A program made the position numbers and the translations under genes. 64,000 nucleotides of DNA, taken from the NCBI GenBank assembly GCA_022825265.1, contig JAJDXE010000015.1, forward strand, positions 70,468 through 134,467. The letters are read 5' to 3'. Below the pieces are notes generated by a model. It did no database searches. It was not told the DNA's origin and saw only the letters and a list, made by a program, of their open reading frames with translations. Each line of letters opens with the position of its first letter. Within the stretch, counting starts at the first letter, position 1. Shown here piece after piece: positions 42,808 through 51,977 of the stretch. This DNA is from Dehalococcoidia bacterium. Its GTDB lineage: Bacteria; Chloroflexota; Dehalococcoidia; Bin125.

Positions 42808-43224
42808 CTAGTCGAACGCGATCGTCGCCGCACCGCGGACTGAACGGTCGCCCTGCGGATTGTCGATGTGAATCTCCAGGTCGACCATCCGCCGCCCCTC
42901 AGCCTCGTAGGTTCGAGTCACTTCGCCGCCGATCGTCATCTCAGCGTCGTGAACGTCCGGTCGGCGGTGGTTGAGTTGCAGTCGCGTGATCTGATTCCGG
43001 CCGAAGTGCCGGCGCAGATACTGATCGAGGAACCCCTGCTTCATGTTGCCCGGCACGATCGGTCCCGGCAGTCCCATCTTCTCTTTGGCGAACTCCGGGT
43101 CGAGGAACTGCGGCCCGGCGTTGCCGGTCGCGTTGCAGAAGCCCACGACCTGGTCGGTCGTCGGCGTGCGCTGCTCGGTTGGGAGTTCGTTGCCTTCCTG
43201 CAGGTCGTCGTATGCGAATGCCAT
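42808..43224 (-). CDS. MaoC-like hot-dog fold protein
   Basis: A 138-residue hot-dog domain protein homologous to its downstream neighbour. It has YDDLQEGNELPTEQRTPTTD (typical MaoC start), FCNATGNAGPQFLDPEFAKEKMG, PGPIVPGNMKQGFLDQYL and RRPDVHDAEMTIGGEVTRTY. GGGAGACG precedes ATG 43224. MaoC dehydratases hydrate enoyl-CoA; here the catalytic Asp/His pair may be split between the subunits. It would pair with the FAS1-like protein and the other small hot-dog protein. Confidence 0.85.
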   Translation of the reverse strand: MAFAYDDLQEGNELPTEQRTPTTDQVVGFCNATGNAGPQFLDPEFAKEKMGLPGPIVPGNMKQGFLDQYLRRHFGRNQITRLQLNHRRPDVHDAEMTIGGEVTRTYEAEGRRMVDLEIHIDNPQGDRSVRGAATIAFD

Positions 43225-43231
43225 CGTCTCC

Positions 43232-43702
43232 CTACTCTCCCGTGTGCCGAGCCTGGAAATGAGTCACCGTCCGGCGAACTCGCGCCACTTCGACCTCGTC
43301 CTGGTTTGTGTAGACCCACTCGTGGTGAATGAACAGCGAGTGCCCGACGCGGCCGCCGATCCGCTCCTGGATCTCGGCCAGCCGCGGAACGATCGTCAAC
43401 CGGTCGCCCAGGTGAATATCGGCCTTGACCTCCCAGGCGTCGGCAGCCATCAAGGCTCGTTCGGGCGCGTCGGGAACATTGAGTTGCCGCTGCGACGTGC
43501 TGGTCGTGAGCAGGGCGTAGGTCGGGATCGGATATGACGTGTCGCCCGACTCGACCGCCGCCAGCAGATCCTCATCCTCTTCGTCGAGCGCGTGCATCAG
43601 ACGCAGCACGAGTTCCTTGTCAACCGTCACCTCGCGCGGTTCGCCCTCGGAACCGATGGCTGCTTCCATCGCGGGCGTGATCAGACTCTCGTCATCGCTC
43701 AT
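43232..43702 (-). CDS. FAS1-like dehydratase-domain (hot-dog) protein
   Basis: A 156-residue protein resembling the N-terminal dehydratase (FAS1-like/MaoC_dehydrat_N) half of two-part (R)-hydratases: SYPIPTYALLTTSTSQRQL, LMAADAWEVKADIHLGDRL and GHSLFIHHEWVYTNQDE fit strands and the central helix. First gene of the cluster of three. ATG 43702 has GGAGAAGG upstream; the longer frame has none. Acts on an enoyl/hydroxyacyl-thioester, by inference. Confidence 0.82.
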   Translation of the reverse strand: MSDDESLITPAMEAAIGSEGEPREVTVDKELVLRLMHALDEEDEDLLAAVESGDTSYPIPTYALLTTSTSQRQLNVPDAPERALMAADAWEVKADIHLGDRLTIVPRLAEIQERIGGRVGHSLFIHHEWVYTNQDEVEVARVRRTVTHFQARHTGE

Positions 43703-43796
43703 GGTTGAACCTTCTCCAGCGCCGACTCGTGAATCAAGGCGGCGAGCACAGACTCGCTCAAGTATCGCCCGCGTAGGGCTCACGCGCTACGGGATG

Positions 43797-44258
43797 CTAG
43801 TGCGCTCCGCCAAGGAAGCGGTCCAGGTCCTCCGAGTGCTCGGCGTAGTGATGAGTGACGACGCCCTCCACCATTCGGTTGATCGTCTTCGCCTCCCCGA
43901 ACCGCCCGGGATCCACCTTTCCCACCGCAGCGAGGAAGTGTTCGTGACCTTCATTGAAGGCCGCCCGCGCTTCCTCGTATGTCTGATCGCCTCGCTCCGC
44001 CACGAATCCCGGATTCCAGTCTTCGGGATTGGAGTAGTCAACGCCTTCCGGAGTCGGCCGTTGGCCCGCGTTCATCCGCTCGACCGCAGTGGTCATCTCC
44101 GTCAGCCAGCCGTGCATGTGCTGCAGCAGTTGCGCGACCGACCATTCACCGACCGCCCCTTCCCACGACCCGTGCGCCTCGTCGATGCGGTTGAGCAATT
44201 CGTCCAGCGACTCTTTGGCCTCAGTCATCGCCTGCAACGTCGATGTCTGGTCTGTCAT
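43797..44258 (-). CDS. DinB-like/maleylpyruvate isomerase-type four-helix protein
   Basis: A 153-residue DinB-superfamily protein: four-helix bundle with metal-ligand His in VAQLLQHMHGWLTEM and in VVTHHYAEHSEDLDRFL. Members include thiol-dependent S-transferases (bacillithiol or mycothiol) and colibactin-resistance-like proteins; the true thiol is unknown. ATG 44258 is preferred over GTG 44261 because of the AGGGGGT four bases upstream. Confidence 0.88.
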   Translation of the reverse strand: MTDQTSTLQAMTEAKESLDELLNRIDEAHGSWEGAVGEWSVAQLLQHMHGWLTEMTTAVERMNAGQRPTPEGVDYSNPEDWNPGFVAERGDQTYEEARAAFNEGHEHFLAAVGKVDPGRFGEAKTINRMVEGVVTHHYAEHSEDLDRFLGGAH

Positions 44259-44288
44259 CACGACCCCCTGCCAACAATGCTGTTTGGT

Positions 44289-45050
44289 TCAGTTTGGAAG
44301 AATCAGACCGCCCGGGCTGCGGCGTTCACCGGGCTGCAGTCCGCGCTGTTGCAGAGTTTGCAGAATGAACGGATTCTGTACGCGCTCGGCCCCGAGCGTG
44401 GTCTGGTCCATGTGACCGGGCAGGACGATCGTCTCGTCGGGCAGCATCAGCAGCTTGTCGACGATCGATGACATCTCCTGGTTGAAATCACCGCCCGGCA
44501 GGTCCGTGCGACCGATGCTGTTGCGGAATAGCGTGTCGCCGGAAAAAAGTACGCCGTGGCCGTAGAAGCAGACGGAGCCGCGAGTGTGTCCCGGCGTGTG
44601 AATCACCTGCAGTTCGACGCCGTCGACCTCGACCTTCTGCTCGTCGTCGATGTAGTGATCAGGGTCGGGCGGCTGTTCGACCTGCATCCCGAATCGAGCA
44701 GCCGACTCGGCCGCGCCCTGCAGGATGTCCAGATCTGCCTCGTGCAACAGGAATTTGGCGTTGTCGTCCGACTGCACCCCGCGCACGCCCAGCACGTGGT
44801 CGAGGTGCGCATGAGAGTTCGCGATCAGCTTGATCTTGACGCCCATCTCCGACGCCATATGCACAATGTCGTCGGCCTGCTCACCGGGATCGACGCAAAT
44901 CGCCTCGCCCGTCCGCCGATTCCCAATCACCCAGCAGTTCTCCTGGAACGCCCCAACGATCAGCCCGCGAACCTCGATCTCATTGACGAATGGCTCACCC
45001 GACTGGTCCTCGTCATGCTCGTGACCGATGTCTTGATCTTGGTCGGCCAT
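44289..45050 (-). CDS. Metallo-beta-lactamase-fold hydrolase (glyoxalase II-like)
   Basis: A 253-residue MBL-fold protein. The metal motif is NSHAHLDHVLG (H80, H82, D84, H85), with HTPGHTRGSVCFYG, the LFSGDTLFRNSIGRTDLPGG loop in parts and a final His in LPGHMDQTT. The GDTLF/RTDLPGG elements match the glyoxalase II-like thioesterase branch. It starts one base after the PAC2 stop, so the two are coupled. Substrate unknown. Confidence 0.92.
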   Translation of the reverse strand: MADQDQDIGHEHDEDQSGEPFVNEIEVRGLIVGAFQENCWVIGNRRTGEAICVDPGEQADDIVHMASEMGVKIKLIANSHAHLDHVLGVRGVQSDDNAKFLLHEADLDILQGAAESAARFGMQVEQPPDPDHYIDDEQKVEVDGVELQVIHTPGHTRGSVCFYGHGVLFSGDTLFRNSIGRTDLPGGDFNQEMSSIVDKLLMLPDETIVLPGHMDQTTLGAERVQNPFILQTLQQRGLQPGERRSPGGLILPN

Positions 45051-45051
45051 G

Positions 45052-45948
45052 TCAGTTGGACTCGTCGCCGCGCAGCAAGCGGTTGACCGCCTCCATGATG
45101 TCGTCGCTGTCAAGCGGTTCTGACTCGGCTTCACCCTCTGGCGACTCTTCGTCGGCCTGAGCCTCCAGGTTGCGGACATAGTCGCGGATGTCGGGTTTGT
45201 CGTCCAGCGCCGAGTCGATTTGCGCGCGATAGCGTTCCTGTGCGCCGTCCAGGTGGCGCAGGTCAAGCTCCAGCTTGAACACGCGATCCAGCTCGGTCAG
45301 CAGCGCCTTGGTCGCCCCCGGATTGTGCCTTGAAGTCACGTAGTGCGGAACCGACGCCCAGAATCCCATGTGCGGGAGTTCCGCGATCCGGCAGGCATCG
45401 CCGATCGAGCCGACGATCCCGGTCGTCCCTTCGTACTTCGACGCCTGGAATCCGAACTGTTTCTGCCGTTCGGGATCGGACGATCCGCCCGACACCCTGG
45501 TCGGCCGCGTATGAGCGACGTCCGCCAGCAGTGCGCCTAGCGTGACAACCTCTTCAACATTGGCCATCTCGGCGACCTGCAGCACGGCACGGCAATACCG
45601 ACGCCAGCGGAGATCCGGCTCCGTGCCCAATCCCAGCACTAGATCGTGTTCGGCCTCCGGCCGGCGCAGGACGGTAAACTCAGTCAGTGGCCAGACCACT
45701 TCGCGCCGAGCATTGTCGCCGTCGACCCACTTCACCGTCGGACGATGCTCGGTGAAGACGAAGAATTCGTCCGGATCGAGCGAAGCGACCGGCGGCGATT
45801 GACCCAGATTGCGCAGGAACTTGATCGCATCGGTCGCCGCCTCGGCGGCGTCGTTCCAACCGAAGAAGGCCAACAGCAAAATCGGCCGGCGCAGATCGTC
45901 GGGCAGCCCGTCGATCGTCAGCGCTTCATCGATGCGTTCATTGCTCAT
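45052..45948 (-). CDS. PAC2 family protein
   Basis: A 298-residue PAC2-domain protein, related to eukaryotic proteasome assembly chaperone 2. It has PILLLAFFGWNDAAEAATDAI, then EFFVFTEHRPTVKWVDGDN, VVTLGALLADVAHTRP, and GFWASVPHYVTSRHNPGATKALL. In Actinobacteria and Chloroflexota PAC2 proteins are common and of unclear role; a tie to proteasome or ATP-grasp genes is known in other contexts but none is here. The acidic tail (EESPEGEAESEPLDSDD) is probably disordered. Coupled to the MBL-fold gene. Confidence 0.9.
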   Translation of the reverse strand: MSNERIDEALTIDGLPDDLRRPILLLAFFGWNDAAEAATDAIKFLRNLGQSPPVASLDPDEFFVFTEHRPTVKWVDGDNARREVVWPLTEFTVLRRPEAEHDLVLGLGTEPDLRWRRYCRAVLQVAEMANVEEVVTLGALLADVAHTRPTRVSGGSSDPERQKQFGFQASKYEGTTGIVGSIGDACRIAELPHMGFWASVPHYVTSRHNPGATKALLTELDRVFKLELDLRHLDGAQERYRAQIDSALDDKPDIRDYVRNLEAQADEESPEGEAESEPLDSDDIMEAVNRLLRGDESN

Positions 45949-45998
45949 GAACTGAGGGTAGCCGTTAGCAAGCGCCCGACGCAGTCAAGCGCAGCGAA

Positions 45999-46958
45999 CT
46001 ACAGCTCGACCGCCCCATACTTCTCCCGCAATGCGGGAACCACTTCGGTGATGTACGCCTCCAGGGCCGCCTCGCTCCAGGGCGCGCGCAACGCAACATT
46101 AACCCCGGCCGCGCCGGCGTCGCAGTACATCGAAACACGGTCGAACGCATCGTCCGGCGTGCCCTGTAGCGCCCCCTCCGACACGCGATCAGCCTGATCG
46201 CCCCACTGCTCCTCAAGTTTCTGCCGTGCGATCTCCGCCTCGGCCTGGGTCGGACTCAGGTTGAACTGCAGATTGACCGTCCGGTCAATCGTCGCCGGAT
46301 CGCGCCTCTGCTCGCCGCAGCGCACATGCAGCACTCCCGACAGCCGCGCGAACTCCTCCGGTCCGATGTAGGGCACGTTCCAGCCGTCGGCATACTGGGC
46401 CGCCATGCGCAACGTCTTGCGCTCGCCCCGACCGCCGATCCAGAGCGGCACGTGCTCCTGCACCGGACGCGGTTCGTTGGTCGCGTCGAGCGCGTTGTAG
46501 TGGATGCCCTCGAAGGTGGTGCGCTCCTGGGAGAGCATGCCCTTGATGATCTGCGTGCCTTCCTCAAGCATCTCGAAGCGCGTCTTCAGGCTGGGCCAGC
46601 CGTAGCCGAACCCCTCGAACTCCATCTGGTGCCAACCCGCTCCCAGCCCCGGCTCGATCCGGCCGTTGGAAATGTGATCGAGCGTCATCAGAGATTTCGC
46701 GAGGTACGCCGGATTGCGGTACGGCACGCAGAAAACGAGACAACCGATCCGCACTCGCTCGGTCTCCGCCGCAATCGTCGCCATACAGGTCAACGACTCG
46801 AAGTGCGGCGACGTGCCATCCACTGGCGGCGCCTCGTAAAAGTGATCCCAGACCGAGATCCAGTCCATCCCCTGCTCATCGATCCATCGCCACAGCCGGC
46901 GCAGATCGCCCATCGTCACATTCTGTTGTCCGGTGTGAACGCCAAACGATACGGCCAT
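45999..46958 (-). CDS. LLM-class flavin/F420-dependent oxidoreductase
   Basis: A 319-residue luciferase-like TIM-barrel protein. It has WISVWDHFYEAPP, RVRIGCLVFCVPYRNPAYLAK, LDHISNGRIEPGLGAGWH and PLWIGGRGERKTLRMAAQYADGWN. The GRGERKTLR loop is typical of F420-dependent members that reduce or oxidise small metabolites. FMN use cannot be excluded. No F420 biosynthesis gene is in the window. Stands alone, with 80 bases before the HhH-GPD gene. Confidence 0.92.
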   Translation of the reverse strand: MAVSFGVHTGQQNVTMGDLRRLWRWIDEQGMDWISVWDHFYEAPPVDGTSPHFESLTCMATIAAETERVRIGCLVFCVPYRNPAYLAKSLMTLDHISNGRIEPGLGAGWHQMEFEGFGYGWPSLKTRFEMLEEGTQIIKGMLSQERTTFEGIHYNALDATNEPRPVQEHVPLWIGGRGERKTLRMAAQYADGWNVPYIGPEEFARLSGVLHVRCGEQRRDPATIDRTVNLQFNLSPTQAEAEIARQKLEEQWGDQADRVSEGALQGTPDDAFDRVSMYCDAGAAGVNVALRAPWSEAALEAYITEVVPALREKYGAVEL

Positions 46959-47037
46959 CGGAAACCACTCCCATCAACGCCGAACACAGCCGACGCACAC
47001 GCAGTCAGTGGAGGATAACGCTCGGACTCGGCCTTGC

Positions 47038-47565
47038 TCAGTCGGGCAGCTCGACCGGGATCACGTCGCGCCAGCCGGGAATGTCCATCCCGTAGTACCG
47101 AGCCAGCAGCAGGATCGCGATCTTCTGCTTGGCCGGACCGACGCCGGGCACGCCGCCGAGACGCTTCATGATCGTCTTCGCGTCGGGCTGGTTGTCCCAG
47201 ATGTTCTCGGCGTTGTTGTCGAACTCGTCGCGGACGGTGGCGCAGGCCGCCTGCACCCGCTTGCCCATCGACGCCGGGAACCGGTGAATCGCCGGCTTCT
47301 CGCGGAAGATGGTGAGGAATTCCTCTTCGTCCATTTCGGCGATCTGCGCTGGATCCAGGTGACCCAGCCGCTGCTTCAGATCGTGCGGTCCGCCGAACGC
47401 CTTGTTCGTCGTGATCTGCTGATCGAGCACGATCGCGATCAACAGAGCGTTCGGATCATTGGCCAAAAGCTCGTTGGCATCGTCGTCGTTGGTGAACTTG
47501 ATGACAGGCTCGCCCGAGCTCTTGAACTCCGGCACGAGATCGACGTACATCTCAGGGTTGCCCAT
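47038..47565 (-). CDS. Uncharacterised HhH-GPD-family DNA glycosylase-like protein
   Basis: A 175-residue helix-hairpin-helix protein of the HhH-GPD superfamily (endonuclease III-like base excision repair). The hairpin is LGGVPGVGPAKQKIAILLL; the N-terminal half has LLIAIVLDQQITTNKAF. The C-terminal catalytic Asp and the four-Cys iron-sulfur cluster of EndoIII are not evident, which matches the short uncharacterised HhH-GPD family known mostly from Actinobacteria. It may be a non-canonical glycosylase. Confidence 0.87.
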   Translation of the reverse strand: MGNPEMYVDLVPEFKSSGEPVIKFTNDDDANELLANDPNALLIAIVLDQQITTNKAFGGPHDLKQRLGHLDPAQIAEMDEEEFLTIFREKPAIHRFPASMGKRVQAACATVRDEFDNNAENIWDNQPDAKTIMKRLGGVPGVGPAKQKIAILLLARYYGMDIPGWRDVIPVELPD

Positions 47566-47662
47566 GGCGCTGCTCCATTCGCTTCCTACAGCCTAAAGGC
47601 GGAACGGCGCGGGGGTAGGCTCAGGACTGACGTGCCCAGAATCCACGACGCGAGAGTCGGAG

Positions 47663-48562
47663 ATGTCACGGCCAGCGAGACTCAAACTGGCGTTCGCGGT
47701 TGTCGCACTGCTGGCCGTGATCTACGTAGCCGCCTCGATCTACATCGCGGGCCAATCGCTGTCGGCGGAACGCAAGCCCCTCGATCAGCATCCGGGGGAT
47801 ATCGGTCTGCTCTGGGAAGAAGTCGAATTCTCTCCGCGCGATCGTCCCGAGCTTCGGCTGCGCGGCTGGTGGCTGGCCGCCCCTGAATCGCGAGCGACCG
47901 TGATCCGAGTTCATGGGGTCGACAGCAACCGCGAGTCATTGCTGGGTCTTTCGGTCGCTCTGGCTCGCGCGGGATTCTCCGTCCTGGTCTTTGATCTGCG
48001 TGGTCACGGTGAATCGGACCCGGCTCGAATGGGGGCAGGGCTCGACGAGCGCGACGACGTGCTGGGCGCTATTGACTACGCGATCGGTGCACGCCAGGCA
48101 GAGACGATTCTGCTGCACGGCAATTCCTTCGGCGGGGCGATAGCCTTGATGACCGGCTGGTGCGAGCATGCCGTCGTCGGGGTCTTCGTCGATTCCGCGT
48201 TCGCCTCGCTGTCCGACCTGGTGACGCAGGAGCTGTCGCGCCGCACACCGCTGCCCGGCTGGGCAGCGCAAGCGCTCAGGCCGGGGATTGTTGTCGCTGG
48301 CCGGCTCTTCTACGGAATCAATATCGGCAGCGTCGAACCGGCCATCGACGCGTCGCGCTACGAATACCCGCTCGGACTCACACATTGCCGAGTGGACGAT
48401 CGCATCCCGGTTGAGCACATGGAGCGGATTGCCGCTGCGGCGCTGGTACCGGTCATGTCGCGAATCTTCGAGGATTGCGACCACGGTGATGCCTGGCACG
48501 AGTACTCATCGGAGTACGAAGCGCTCGTGATTGGTTACTTCAACGCGCGCCTTGGCCCGTGA
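47663..48562 (+). CDS. Membrane-anchored alpha/beta hydrolase
   Basis: A 299-residue alpha/beta hydrolase with an N-terminal membrane anchor or signal (about 9-30). The oxyanion region is VIRVHGVDSNRESLLGLS, the nucleophile elbow is LHGNSFGGAIAL (Ser), and the His is probably in EDCDHGDAWHEY near the C-terminus. The fold matches the lysophospholipase/BAAT-type hydrolases with a helical cap. Substrate unknown. It converges with the dehydrogenase gene. Confidence 0.9.
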   Translation: MSRPARLKLAFAVVALLAVIYVAASIYIAGQSLSAERKPLDQHPGDIGLLWEEVEFSPRDRPELRLRGWWLAAPESRATVIRVHGVDSNRESLLGLSVALARAGFSVLVFDLRGHGESDPARMGAGLDERDDVLGAIDYAIGARQAETILLHGNSFGGAIALMTGWCEHAVVGVFVDSAFASLSDLVTQELSRRTPLPGWAAQALRPGIVVAGRLFYGINIGSVEPAIDASRYEYPLGLTHCRVDDRIPVEHMERIAAAALVPVMSRIFEDCDHGDAWHEYSSEYEALVIGYFNARLGP

Positions 48563-48569
48563 AGGCTAC

Positions 48570-49967
48570 TCAGGGAAACAGGCCCAGTTCGAGGTAGCTC
48601 TGGGCGACCAGTTCCAGTGAGTACAGATACGCCGCCGTGCGGAGATCGGGCAGGTTCCGCTCGCGGCGCAGGTCGGAGATGCGCTGATAGGACTCGCCCA
48701 TCGTCTTGGCCAGCGAGTTGTGGACGATGTCGATCTCGGTCGGGCCACGTTCGAGCATCGCCCGCTCCTGCAGCGGCACGGCGCTGCCCGTGATCGCTTG
48801 CATGGTGTCGAGAATGCGGCGGTTCTGCATGTCCGCCGTCCCGGTCAGCATCCGATCGAACGAGACGTGCGACAGGTTTTTGATCCACTCGAAGTAGGAG
48901 ACCGTCACGCCGCCGGCGTTGAGATAGAGGTCGGGAATCAGCGTGACTCCGCGCTCGCGCAGGATGCGGTCGGCCCCGGGCGTGGTCGGCGCGTTGGCCG
49001 CTTCGGCGATGATGCCCGCCCGGATGCGGTCGGCGTTGTCGATCGTGATCTGATGCTCGAGGGCGGCCGGGACGAGGATGTCGCACGGTTGCTCGAGCGT
49101 CTCCAGCGAGTTGGCGAAGACCTGTCCGGCGGGAAAGTTGGCGATCCCGCCGTGGTCCCAGCGCTGCCGGGCGATCGCTTCCATGTCCAGCCCGTTCGGG
49201 TCGTAGAGGCCGGCGTCGTGCTCGGCGATCCCGACGATCCGGGCGCCATGCTCGGACAGCTCTCGCGCCGCGTGATAGCCGACATTGCCCAGGCCCTGCA
49301 CGATCACCCGCTTGCCGTCCAGCCCCGGCGAGAGGTCGTGCCCCGCCTCGGGATCGGCCAGGCAGTTGATGATCCCGTGGAATACCCCCAGCCCGGTCGC
49401 CTCGCGCCGGCCGGGAATCCCGTGTAGCGAGAGCGGCTTGCCCGTCACGCAGGCGAAGTGGTTGATGTCGTGCGGATTCAACGTCCGGTACGTGTCTGCG
49501 ATCCAGGCCATCTCCCGCGCGCTCGTGCCATAGTCGGGCGCCGGCACATCAACCGACGGACCGATGAAATGATGTCGGTTCAGCTCGATCACCAGCCGCC
49601 GCGTCACACGCTCGACAAACTCCGGCGAGCATTGATAGGGGTCGATGCAGACCCCGCCTTTGGCTCCGCCGAAGGGAACGTCCACGATCGCGCACTTGAA
49701 CGTCATCAACGCAGCGAGACCCTTGACCTCGTCCGCGTCGACCATCGTCGAGTAGCGGATTCCGCCCTTGGTCGGCAGCCGGTGATGACTGTGCTGGGCG
49801 CGGTACGCCTCGATCACTTCGATGTCCCCGTCGTCGTTCTCGACCGGGAAGGACATCTGGTAAACGTTGTTGCAGGTCTTGACCTGCTCCAGCAGCAGCG
49901 GATCAAGTTTCGAGTAATGCGCGGCCGCCTCGAAGTATTCGCTGAAGTCGTCGTAGAGCGAGGCCAT
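48570..49967 (-). CDS. Glu/Leu/Phe/Val dehydrogenase
   Basis: A 465-residue amino acid dehydrogenase of the glutamate dehydrogenase family. It has HRLPTKGGIRYSTMVDADEV (substrate Lys), TFKCAIVDVPFGGAKGGV (catalytic Lys in the GAKGG motif), SVDVPAPDYGT, and the NAD-binding VIVQGLGNVGYHAARELSE with an acidic residue ending the second strand. GDH is the most likely assignment; a Leu or Phe dehydrogenase is possible. Its length is above the usual 415-450. It starts 54 bases from the acyl-CoA dehydrogenase stop. Confidence 0.92.
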   Translation of the reverse strand: MASLYDDFSEYFEAAAHYSKLDPLLLEQVKTCNNVYQMSFPVENDDGDIEVIEAYRAQHSHHRLPTKGGIRYSTMVDADEVKGLAALMTFKCAIVDVPFGGAKGGVCIDPYQCSPEFVERVTRRLVIELNRHHFIGPSVDVPAPDYGTSAREMAWIADTYRTLNPHDINHFACVTGKPLSLHGIPGRREATGLGVFHGIINCLADPEAGHDLSPGLDGKRVIVQGLGNVGYHAARELSEHGARIVGIAEHDAGLYDPNGLDMEAIARQRWDHGGIANFPAGQVFANSLETLEQPCDILVPAALEHQITIDNADRIRAGIIAEAANAPTTPGADRILRERGVTLIPDLYLNAGGVTVSYFEWIKNLSHVSFDRMLTGTADMQNRRILDTMQAITGSAVPLQERAMLERGPTEIDIVHNSLAKTMGESYQRISDLRRERNLPDLRTAAYLYSLELVAQSYLELGLFP

Positions 49968-50020
49968 TCGACTTCTCCGGCGCGCCGCCTAACACCACCG
50001 TCTGGAACCGCCGCCGGGAA

Positions 50021-51190
50021 TCAGGCGCGAGGCAGGCCCAGGCCGCGCGTCGCGATGATCCCGCGCTGAATCTCCGACGAGCCGCCCGCGATCGTGGCCG
50101 GCACCGAGGACATGTACTGCTCGGTGAACCAGCCCTTCATCTGCGCGTAGGGATCGCCCTTGCGAACCTGACCGTAGCTGCCCATCGTGTTGACCCCGAA
50201 GCGGGCGAACCGCTGCGACAGCTCCGATGAGAACATCTTCGCCACCGATGCCTCATGGTTCGGCGCGAGACCGCCCTGCTGCATCGAGAGGACGCGCAGC
50301 GAGAGCATCCGCGAGACCTCGATGTTGATCGCGGTGTCCGCGACCCCGAGGTTGGCTTCGCGAGTCTTGGCGGGACTGTCACCTAGGTAGTCGATGAAGT
50401 CCTCGAAGTTGCGACGCAGCGCGGCGCTCCCGGAGAGCGCGCTGCGCTCAAAGTCCATCGTCGCCATGCCGACGTACCAGCCGCGGTTCTCCTCGCCCAC
50501 GCGGTTCTCCACAGGCACGCGCACGTCCTCAAAGAAGACCTCGTTGAACCCGTGCCCGCCGAGCATATTGATCAGCGGCCGGACGGTGATGCCCGGAGTC
50601 TTCATATCGACCAGCAGATAAGTGATGCCGCGATGCTTGGGCGCGTCCGGGTCGGTGCGCACGAGCGCGAACATCCAGTCGGCGCGGTGAGCGTTGGACG
50701 TCCAGATCTTCTGCCCGTTGATCACATAGTCGTCACCGTCGCGCACGGCGCGAGTCTGCAACGAAGCAAGGTCGGAGCCCGAGCCAGGCTCTGAGTATCC
50801 CTGGCACCAGGACGCGCGAGAACTGACGATGTCGTCGAGGAACTGACTCTTCTGATCGTCGGTGCCGTAGACCAACAGCGTCGGGCCGACGTAGCCGACC
50901 GAGATCAGGTCCGGCCCCGGCACGCGGTGATAAGCCAGTTCCTCGTTGAAGATCGCCTGCTCCGCAAACGACAGTCCCATGCCGCCGTGCTCGGTCGGCC
51001 AGGCCGGAGCCGTCCAGCCCTTCTCGGCGAGCTTCGTGCGGATGCCCTTCGAGAACTCCCAGGCCTCGTCCGAGCCCTCTTCATCGTTCGAGACGTCGAG
51101 CCCGTTCCATTCCTCACCGAATTCATCGCGGATCCAGCCGCGAATCTCGTTCCGCCACGCTTCCTGATCGGCGTTGAATTCAAAGTCCAT
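50021..51190 (-). CDS. Acyl-CoA dehydrogenase family protein
   Basis: A 389-residue flavoprotein of the acyl-CoA dehydrogenase fold. It has GYSEPGSGSDLASLQTRAVR, VINGQKIWTSNAHRADWM, and the C-terminal IAGGSSEIQRGIIATRGLGLPR. The usual catalytic Glu of MCAD-type enzymes (in YEGTSQIQ) is Gly here, as in many FadE-type proteins, so the base may be at another site or absent. An electron-transfer flavoprotein would be the partner. Substrate unknown. Confidence 0.92.
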   Translation of the reverse strand: MDFEFNADQEAWRNEIRGWIRDEFGEEWNGLDVSNDEEGSDEAWEFSKGIRTKLAEKGWTAPAWPTEHGGMGLSFAEQAIFNEELAYHRVPGPDLISVGYVGPTLLVYGTDDQKSQFLDDIVSSRASWCQGYSEPGSGSDLASLQTRAVRDGDDYVINGQKIWTSNAHRADWMFALVRTDPDAPKHRGITYLLVDMKTPGITVRPLINMLGGHGFNEVFFEDVRVPVENRVGEENRGWYVGMATMDFERSALSGSAALRRNFEDFIDYLGDSPAKTREANLGVADTAINIEVSRMLSLRVLSMQQGGLAPNHEASVAKMFSSELSQRFARFGVNTMGSYGQVRKGDPYAQMKGWFTEQYMSSVPATIAGGSSEIQRGIIATRGLGLPRA

Positions 51191-51263
51191 CGTGCGTCCT
51201 CACTCGTCCTCGTTGCTACTGGGGCTCTCAGTGGCAGTTTACCTGTGACCCTCAAGACTCACG

Positions 51264-51977
51264 CTAGTGCCGAGAGAACTGATACAAAATGTCCTCCGAA
51301 GACGGTGTCCCGTCCGACCGCCTGGTGGGGTCATCTCGCGACACCGCAAAACCGATCAGCGCGTCGTCCGACTCCAGATCGTTCGGATTGATCGAGACCG
51401 CCGCGCGCCCCTCTTGGTCCCGAGTAAAGATCGGCCCCGGTTCGACCGCTCCCGACTCACGCACCAACCAGAGTTGCCAGCTCTCGCCCGCCTGAAGCTG
51501 CGGCAATCCCCAAAAAATCAGGGCGAACAACCGATCCTCGTACCTCGGCAGCAGGACGCCGGTCACACCGTCCTCCGTCAGCGCCACGGCGCGTCCGGAG
51601 ATTGGATCATCGGCGCGAAATGCCAGGACGCCAAAGATTGCCGCAACAGCAATCAGCCCCGCCAGCGCCAACCAGATCGCCCCGCGCCGCGCGACCCGAA
51701 GAGTCCGGCTCGATCGCACCTTGGGCGGCCGCTCAATCCGCGCACGTTGGATCAACCGCTGCTCAAGACGCGCCTCATAAGCGGACCGATCGATAATCAA
51801 CGACGCGCACGTGATCGCGGCGACGGCGTTCGGCCAGCCAGCGCAGCGTCGTCGCAAGGTCGGGTTCGAGCGAATCGATCGCTCGACCACCGCTGCCTCT
51901 TCCTCGTCGAGCAATCCCAGGTAGTAAGCAGCCAGGGGGGGCTCGGCAGTGGTTGGTTCCGCGTTCGCCGTACTCAA
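51264..51977 (-). CDS. RskA-type anti-sigma factor
   Basis: A 237-residue anti-sigma factor of the RskA type. It has a cytoplasmic N-terminal domain (1-95) with AAYYLGLLDEEEAAVVERSI (zinc-independent ASD-like helix), a basic patch, one membrane helix (about 103-122) and an extracytoplasmic RskA_C-like domain with LLPRYEDRLFALIFWGLPQL and ESWQLWLVRESG. The family C-domain is a substrate for regulated proteolysis that frees the sigma factor. TTG start at 51977 overlaps the TGA of the sigma-like gene. Confidence 0.85.
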   Translation of the reverse strand: MSTANAEPTTAEPPLAAYYLGLLDEEEAAVVERSIRSNPTLRRRCAGWPNAVAAITCASLIIDRSAYEARLEQRLIQRARIERPPKVRSSRTLRVARRGAIWLALAGLIAVAAIFGVLAFRADDPISGRAVALTEDGVTGVLLPRYEDRLFALIFWGLPQLQAGESWQLWLVRESGAVEPGPIFTRDQEGRAAVSINPNDLESDDALIGFAVSRDDPTRRSDGTPSSEDILYQFSRH

